A stretch of 64,000 nucleotides of DNA from Voacanga thouarsii (taxonomy: Eukaryota > Streptophyta > Magnoliopsida > Gentianales > Apocynaceae): the NCBI GenBank assembly GCA_026120185.1, contig JANUWF010002419.1:3679501-3743500 (forward strand). The letters run 5' to 3'. Both the position numbers and the translations under genes were made by a program. Below the pieces are notes generated by a model. The model did no database searches and was not told where the DNA came from. It was given only the letters and a program-made list of their open reading frames with translations. Below are positions 59,641-64,000 of this stretch, one piece after another; positions within the stretch are counted from its first letter, which is position 1; each line of letters starts with the position of its first letter.

Positions 59641-61230
59641 AAGCAAAACGCGCATTGCCATGTGGGAAACTGTTGACGTGTCAGTGAGGGAGATCATGTC
59701 AAAGCGAGGGGCATCTTGGTAATGTGGATATAAACGTCAGACCCGAACGTGAGCGATCCTCTAAAATGTCGATGTTACCCCTCGGAACCTTCTATTTACT
59801 TCTTCCTGTCTTCCGGCCATGCTTTCGTTTTTTCGGTTTTTTATCATAATGGCCCGTTCCGATTCAAATGGCCCGTCCAAATATGAACTCTTCTTTTAGC
59901 CTAGACAAATTCATTAAAATAGAATGCATTTAATAATTTAATATTCATTCTGTCCTAATTTAATTTTAATAATATACGATAATATAAATGTATTTTATTT
60001 TAATATAAATGATTTATCAAATATATCAAGGTTAAAAGAGGAATTCTTATTTCGGACGGATTAATTGAATTAGAATGATCCCAAATGAAAGCATTCTGAT
60101 AAAAAAAATTTCTTTTTAAAATATTTTTACGTAGATTAACAATTTTTTAAAATTATATCGTATAATTTATACTATATAAATATAATTTTATTGGTATATA
60201 TAGATCAAGTGCATATTAAAATTTCTATTCTTTTTAATTATTGTTACGTGTTTCTGTTTAAAAAAAAATCTTACGTATAAAAGCATAATCCTTTTTAAGA
60301 ATAATTGTCACAAATAATATGTTTAATAAGATGAATGACCAAGCTATCAAGAAAATATAGTTTACTATTAATTAATTAATATTATAGCTTTATCTTTTGA
60401 TATTTTGTCCAAGTCAAAGAAAAATGTGAAAAAAAATCAATTATATTACTTTTCTCTACTGTATTTAAAAGTTTTTCTTGAAATTTTTTCATAAAAAAAT
60501 AAAAGTTTTCTGCTTATAAAGTTCATCAACCATCCCCCTATGATCAAAATTTTCAATTGTTTTGGTTTGGATATCTAAGAGCACTTAGATTGATTCTTTT
60601 TTTTAAAAAAAATTACATTTAAAGAAATTTGAATTATAAAAAATAAATTAGGTATTTTATAAAGAAAGAATAGGTATATTTGGAATAGAAGATGATTCTC
60701 AAAAATAATAAATTATTTTAATTGATGTTTAAAAAATAAAAAAATTACTTTTCAATTTTTCACTATAAATTTACTGTATGGTTAACTTTATTATTCCTTC
60801 CATCTCAATAAAATTAATTTACTTACTATTTTGAGTTGTTTCAAAAAAAAATTATACATTTTTTAAAAAAAATTAATATATTATATATAATAAAATAATC
60901 AATTTACATATCATGTTTTACTTTTATATATTTAAATTTATTAAAATATTTCAAAATCTACATACTTTCTATTTTAATTATACTATATTATTATCATATT
61001 ATAATTTTTATTTTTTATATAAAATTTCATATCAAGTCAATCTCTATAAATTTAATTAGTTAAGTACTGTTAACTTAATTATGACAAAAAAATATTATTC
61101 AATTATCGCACTAGAATTAAAAAAACCAAAAAGAAAATGAGAATGGAAAAGGGCAAAGAAGGAAAATTGGTGGTGAAAATACTAGTAGCATAGTTTATAG
61201 GTGCTTGTGGGGCACAGAGATGCCAACTGA
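59641..61230. other. AT-rich intergenic DNA, no gene seen
   Basis: Dominated by A/T tracts from about 59.9 to 61.1 kb; no coding frame recognised. Confidence 0.55.
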
Positions 61231-61299
61231 CAACGTAAATGAGCTACGGGCGTAGGTTCATGTGGTATCACATTGGTGTGAGAAAAGAGGAGAGCAGTG

Positions 61300-61309
61300 T
61301 TATAAAAAG
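61300..61309 (+). promoter_or_regulatory. Candidate TATA box
   Basis: TATAAAAAGG after a GC-richer stretch, about 190 bp upstream of a short ORF in good start context (61490). It suggests a transcription unit beginning near 61330, on sequence grounds only. Confidence 0.4.
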
Positions 61310-61489
61310 GGCCCCCGTGAATGGGACGTTCAAAACACCACTCATTTTTTTAGATTTTAAGACTAAGTTCTTATCAATCGGGTTTCTGATGCACATTTCA
61401 CCAGTTGGGAATCCTCTTTCCATTCATCTTTCATCTGCTCTGATGCCCCCTTTCCTCTGCAATTTTACGTATAGGTATAGCATAGCACC

Positions 61490-61582
61490 ATGGATACTTC
61501 TCTTCTCCTCGAGCATCTACGGATGAATAGACTCCATCGAATCTCCTATCTCAGAGATCTTCTGACCGGGAAAAGCTGTTGA
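61490..61582 (+). CDS. Short ORF, 30 codons, function unknown
   Basis: ATG in a favourable context (CACCATGG) opens a 30-codon frame that begins MDTSLLLEHLRMNRL, is Leu/Arg-rich and ends in TGA. A further ATG six bases past the stop begins another frame of about 66 codons with a hydrophobic segment (VALCYWFLFGFLFL). It could be an upstream ORF, a small peptide or non-coding RNA. I do not recognise it. Confidence 0.25.
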   Translation: MDTSLLLEHLRMNRLHRISYLRDLLTGKSC

Positions 61583-62751
61583 TTTCTATGGTAAGGATTG
61601 CTGCAGGGATTAGGAGTTCTATTGTTTGTTCTTGGGTTGGCTCTGTGGCTCTATGCTATTGGTTCTTGTTTGGATTTCTCTTCTTGCAATGCAAGAGGTG
61701 CAAGCTCATCTTGGGCACCAAAGCCCGCATGTGTGTCGGTATCCTTCATTTGAAACCGGAGATCAGTCGGCTACCGTTTTTGTCTTGATAGCCTTATTTA
61801 GTTTTTTGTTCAAGCTTGTGCAGTGGGATTCTTTTCTTCCACCTGGTTTTGAGATTAACCCACTTGTACCTGTTTTCTATTACTTCTTCCTGTGGTAGTT
61901 GGAAATTCCTTTTCAATTTTCAAGTTGGTTAACAGGAGAGGAAATTGTTTGCTTTCTCTTATCTTCTGTGAGGTTGACAAGCATGGCTGAATATCTCAAC
62001 CACCTCTGAAACTTCTAGTCGCAAAGAATCTCAGGTGGAATTACATGCCATACTATGTGAATGGTATTGTCCAGATTTGAGCTTGAATTGTTGGGTCAAA
62101 TTCGGAACCAACAAACTGGAATGCGCTAACAATCTCCTCCTTGTTTTTGCAACTAGTTCATCAAATGGACCAAAAGTAAGTATATCTTCACAGCAAGATT
62201 GCAACCTTAGCCGGACATTAATAAATTTCCAGTTGGCCGTCTCCACTGGCTGTTTGTAACGATTGATTTAGCAAGTGGGTGCCAAATTGCAAGGGATTGT
62301 CTGCCAAGCCACTAGGACTTCCCACACGGCCATCCAGTTTTGAGACTTGAGAGGGAGAACAGAGGAAATTTGGACAGTCAGAAATCGAGCTCTTCACCCA
62401 GTTTGTGTTTGTCGTTGTGTCACCGGGAGCGAAAGAGAAACTTATTGCTTTGGTAGATTCGTATGCCTTTACATATCATAATTAGAAGAACAAGATTAAA
62501 TTTTTAAAATCATAACACAAAAGAAAAGAAAGACCTGCTTAAACATTTTACTAATACTAGAAAACAGGCCAATACCATAAAGGATCACAGCAAATGTCTA
62601 TGAGGCAACAGCTACATAAGGCTGCACGGCTGCAGTTAGGAAATGAGATAAAGCAACATTACCATCTTGAGAGAGAACGGATAATAATTCAAGAAGCCTT
62701 GTCGGACAAAAATTACCGAACAAAGTGGTTGGAGAAAAATCCAATGGGCTG

Positions 62752-62846
62752 TTAAGGCGCGTACGAAGCGTCAAGAAAATCCGGTTCCCTCGGTGGAGGA
62801 GTAACATACACCGGCGGTGCCATCACCGGAGGTCTTTCGTAATAAC
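62752..62846 (-). CDS. Possible last exon of a proline-rich (CYSTM-like) protein
   Basis: After an acceptor-like GAGCAG on the minus strand, the frame reads YYERPPVMAPPVYVTPPP, then REPDFLDASYAP and a stop. The Pro/Tyr-rich lead followed by a (R/E)PxFL motif resembles the segment just before the Cys-rich membrane tail in plant CYSTM-type proteins, but here no Cys-rich tail follows. I found no convincing upstream exon in the window. It may be a broken gene, an exon of a gene extending past the window, or chance. Confidence 0.3.
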
Positions 62847-62849
62847 CTG

Positions 62850-64000
62850 CTCCAAATAAACGCCAGAAACATCATTTTCTCTTTCATGACTTATCCAAAT
62901 CCCAGCGGAAGTGGGAAGTCTACCATGGGCAGGAAAAGGAAAACCATGCTTTGCCCTGTCAAATCATACGAAAAACATACAAACCTAGAGTCTGCGAGTC
63001 TACAGTTTCGTTTGTTTTGTTTGGATCTGATACCCAAATTATTTATAAAGGTTATCAAGAAAATGAAGAGGACCAAGTCTAATAGTTTCAGGACAGTAGA
63101 TGGAATGCTCCATCGCTTATTTTCACTATTTTACATGTTCTCAAATTCTCTGGAATACGAAATTTGAAACCTAACCCTTGCATTCTAATAATATCCAAAA
63201 TCACCAGGATTCGAGCCTCGGATTCATATTACTATTGTAGAGGAGCCGGTTCCAACTTTGCAAAAGGTCGGCTCCAAGTCTAAGTGACATGTGGGGCGGC
63301 CACGAGCACGTGGCTATGCAAGAAAGCCGACTAATTTCTAAATAAAGTTCGAAGCTTTCAATTTGGATCTTCTTCCTGTGGTCACGGTTAGAACTTTTTC
63401 TTCAACTCTGGTACCAAGTCTGCCGGAGTACCCTATAGCCGAACCAAATGAATTAATAGCCACTGATTTTGGTATCCAACTATGCATAGGTTAAATTACG
63501 TACCAGCGATCAATGAAATTTCAGAAGTTCAAAGCTGAGAAAGGCTTGGCACATTAATTGGATTCATTGTTTTTTTCAATTTTTTATTGGCATTATGAGA
63601 TGCTTCATCAATTGGAACTGTTATATATGAATAATGGAGTCACATGTGAGACAAGGACCAGTTGTTCCAGTATTATTAATTAGCAAGAAGAGAACACGAG
63701 AACCACTTAGCACTAATCACGTTTTTCAGGTGAAGCTTTTAGAACTTTACCTCAACCGAGCCTCCTGTCTTATCTTTTACCCTGCGAAACTCATTTCGGC
63801 CTTCTTCCTTAAAATATATGTGAGCAGACAGGAACGAGCTGGTAATTTACTCTAGTAAAATTCATTGGAACTTGGTTTGGTTCTTGTGATCACATGATCC
63901 AATTACGGCCGTACTAATGATGCTCCTGATAGATGCGGCACTCCCTCTAAAACTGGTGTTTTGCCAAGGAGAAAAAAAATGATGCGTCTGACTTCTGAGA
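62850..64000. other. No recognisable gene
   Basis: Mixed-composition sequence to the window edge. A CACGTG (G-box) core lies at about 63308-63313. Short frames here do not resemble proteins I know. Confidence 0.4.

Noticed and set aside
61626..61898. 90-codon hydrophobic frame
   Set aside because: It lacks an ATG at its listed start and shows no family signature; it is mentioned only as part of a possible transcript.

Overview
This is nuclear DNA from a flowering plant, almost certainly a eudicot. The coding genes carry GT-AG (and two GC-AG) introns, the intergenic DNA is strongly AT-rich, and the genes are plant family members: a CorA-like magnesium transporter, a mitochondrial Hsp70, a MYBBP1A/Pol5-type nucleolar protein and a GTE (BET) bromodomain protein. 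I cannot name the species from sequence alone.

Layout. 938-10995 is a Mutator-like transposon (MULE) with long TIRs and a perfect 9-10 bp target duplication. It carries a decayed MuDR-type transposase on the minus strand and a decayed GRF zinc-finger gene on the plus strand, the two converging. A 2.02 kb solo LTR (1344-3364, TSD AAGGA) sits just inside its left end. 15038-18287 is the CorA-like gene (4 coding exons, 456 aa) and 20520-23840 the mitochondrial HSP70 (6 exons, 681 aa). 24690-30027 is a Copia retrotransposon (354 bp LTRs, about 2% apart) that contains an antisense, intron-retaining fragment of an RKD (RWP-RK) transcription-factor gene. 30738-31692 is a non-autonomous MULE. 31788-41208 is an older Copia element (TSD CCTTT) whose gag-to-RT interior is inverted and bounded by an inverted duplication of part of RT; a solo LTR, a second solo LTR nested in it, a small foldback element and a hAT-like MITE have all landed inside it. 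41285-43022 is a Gypsy-like gag relic, 43402-44136 a hAT-type element with an 8 bp TSD, and about 44286-45690 a foldback element with arms of about 500 bp. 46865-54493 is the MYBBP1A/Pol5-like gene (8 coding exons, 1295 aa) and 57064-59020 (minus) the GTE bromodomain gene (3 exons, 589 aa). 59.6-64 kb holds only weak candidates: a TATA box with a 30-codon ORF, and a short proline-rich exon on the minus strand.

The four host genes are ordinary housekeeping genes and show no sign of acting as one pathway. The unusual content is the transposon landscape: a two-gene convergent MULE, capture of a germline/embryogenesis regulator by a Copia element, and a retrotransposon with a repaired internal inversion. 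All family assignments were made by reading translations; no database search was run.
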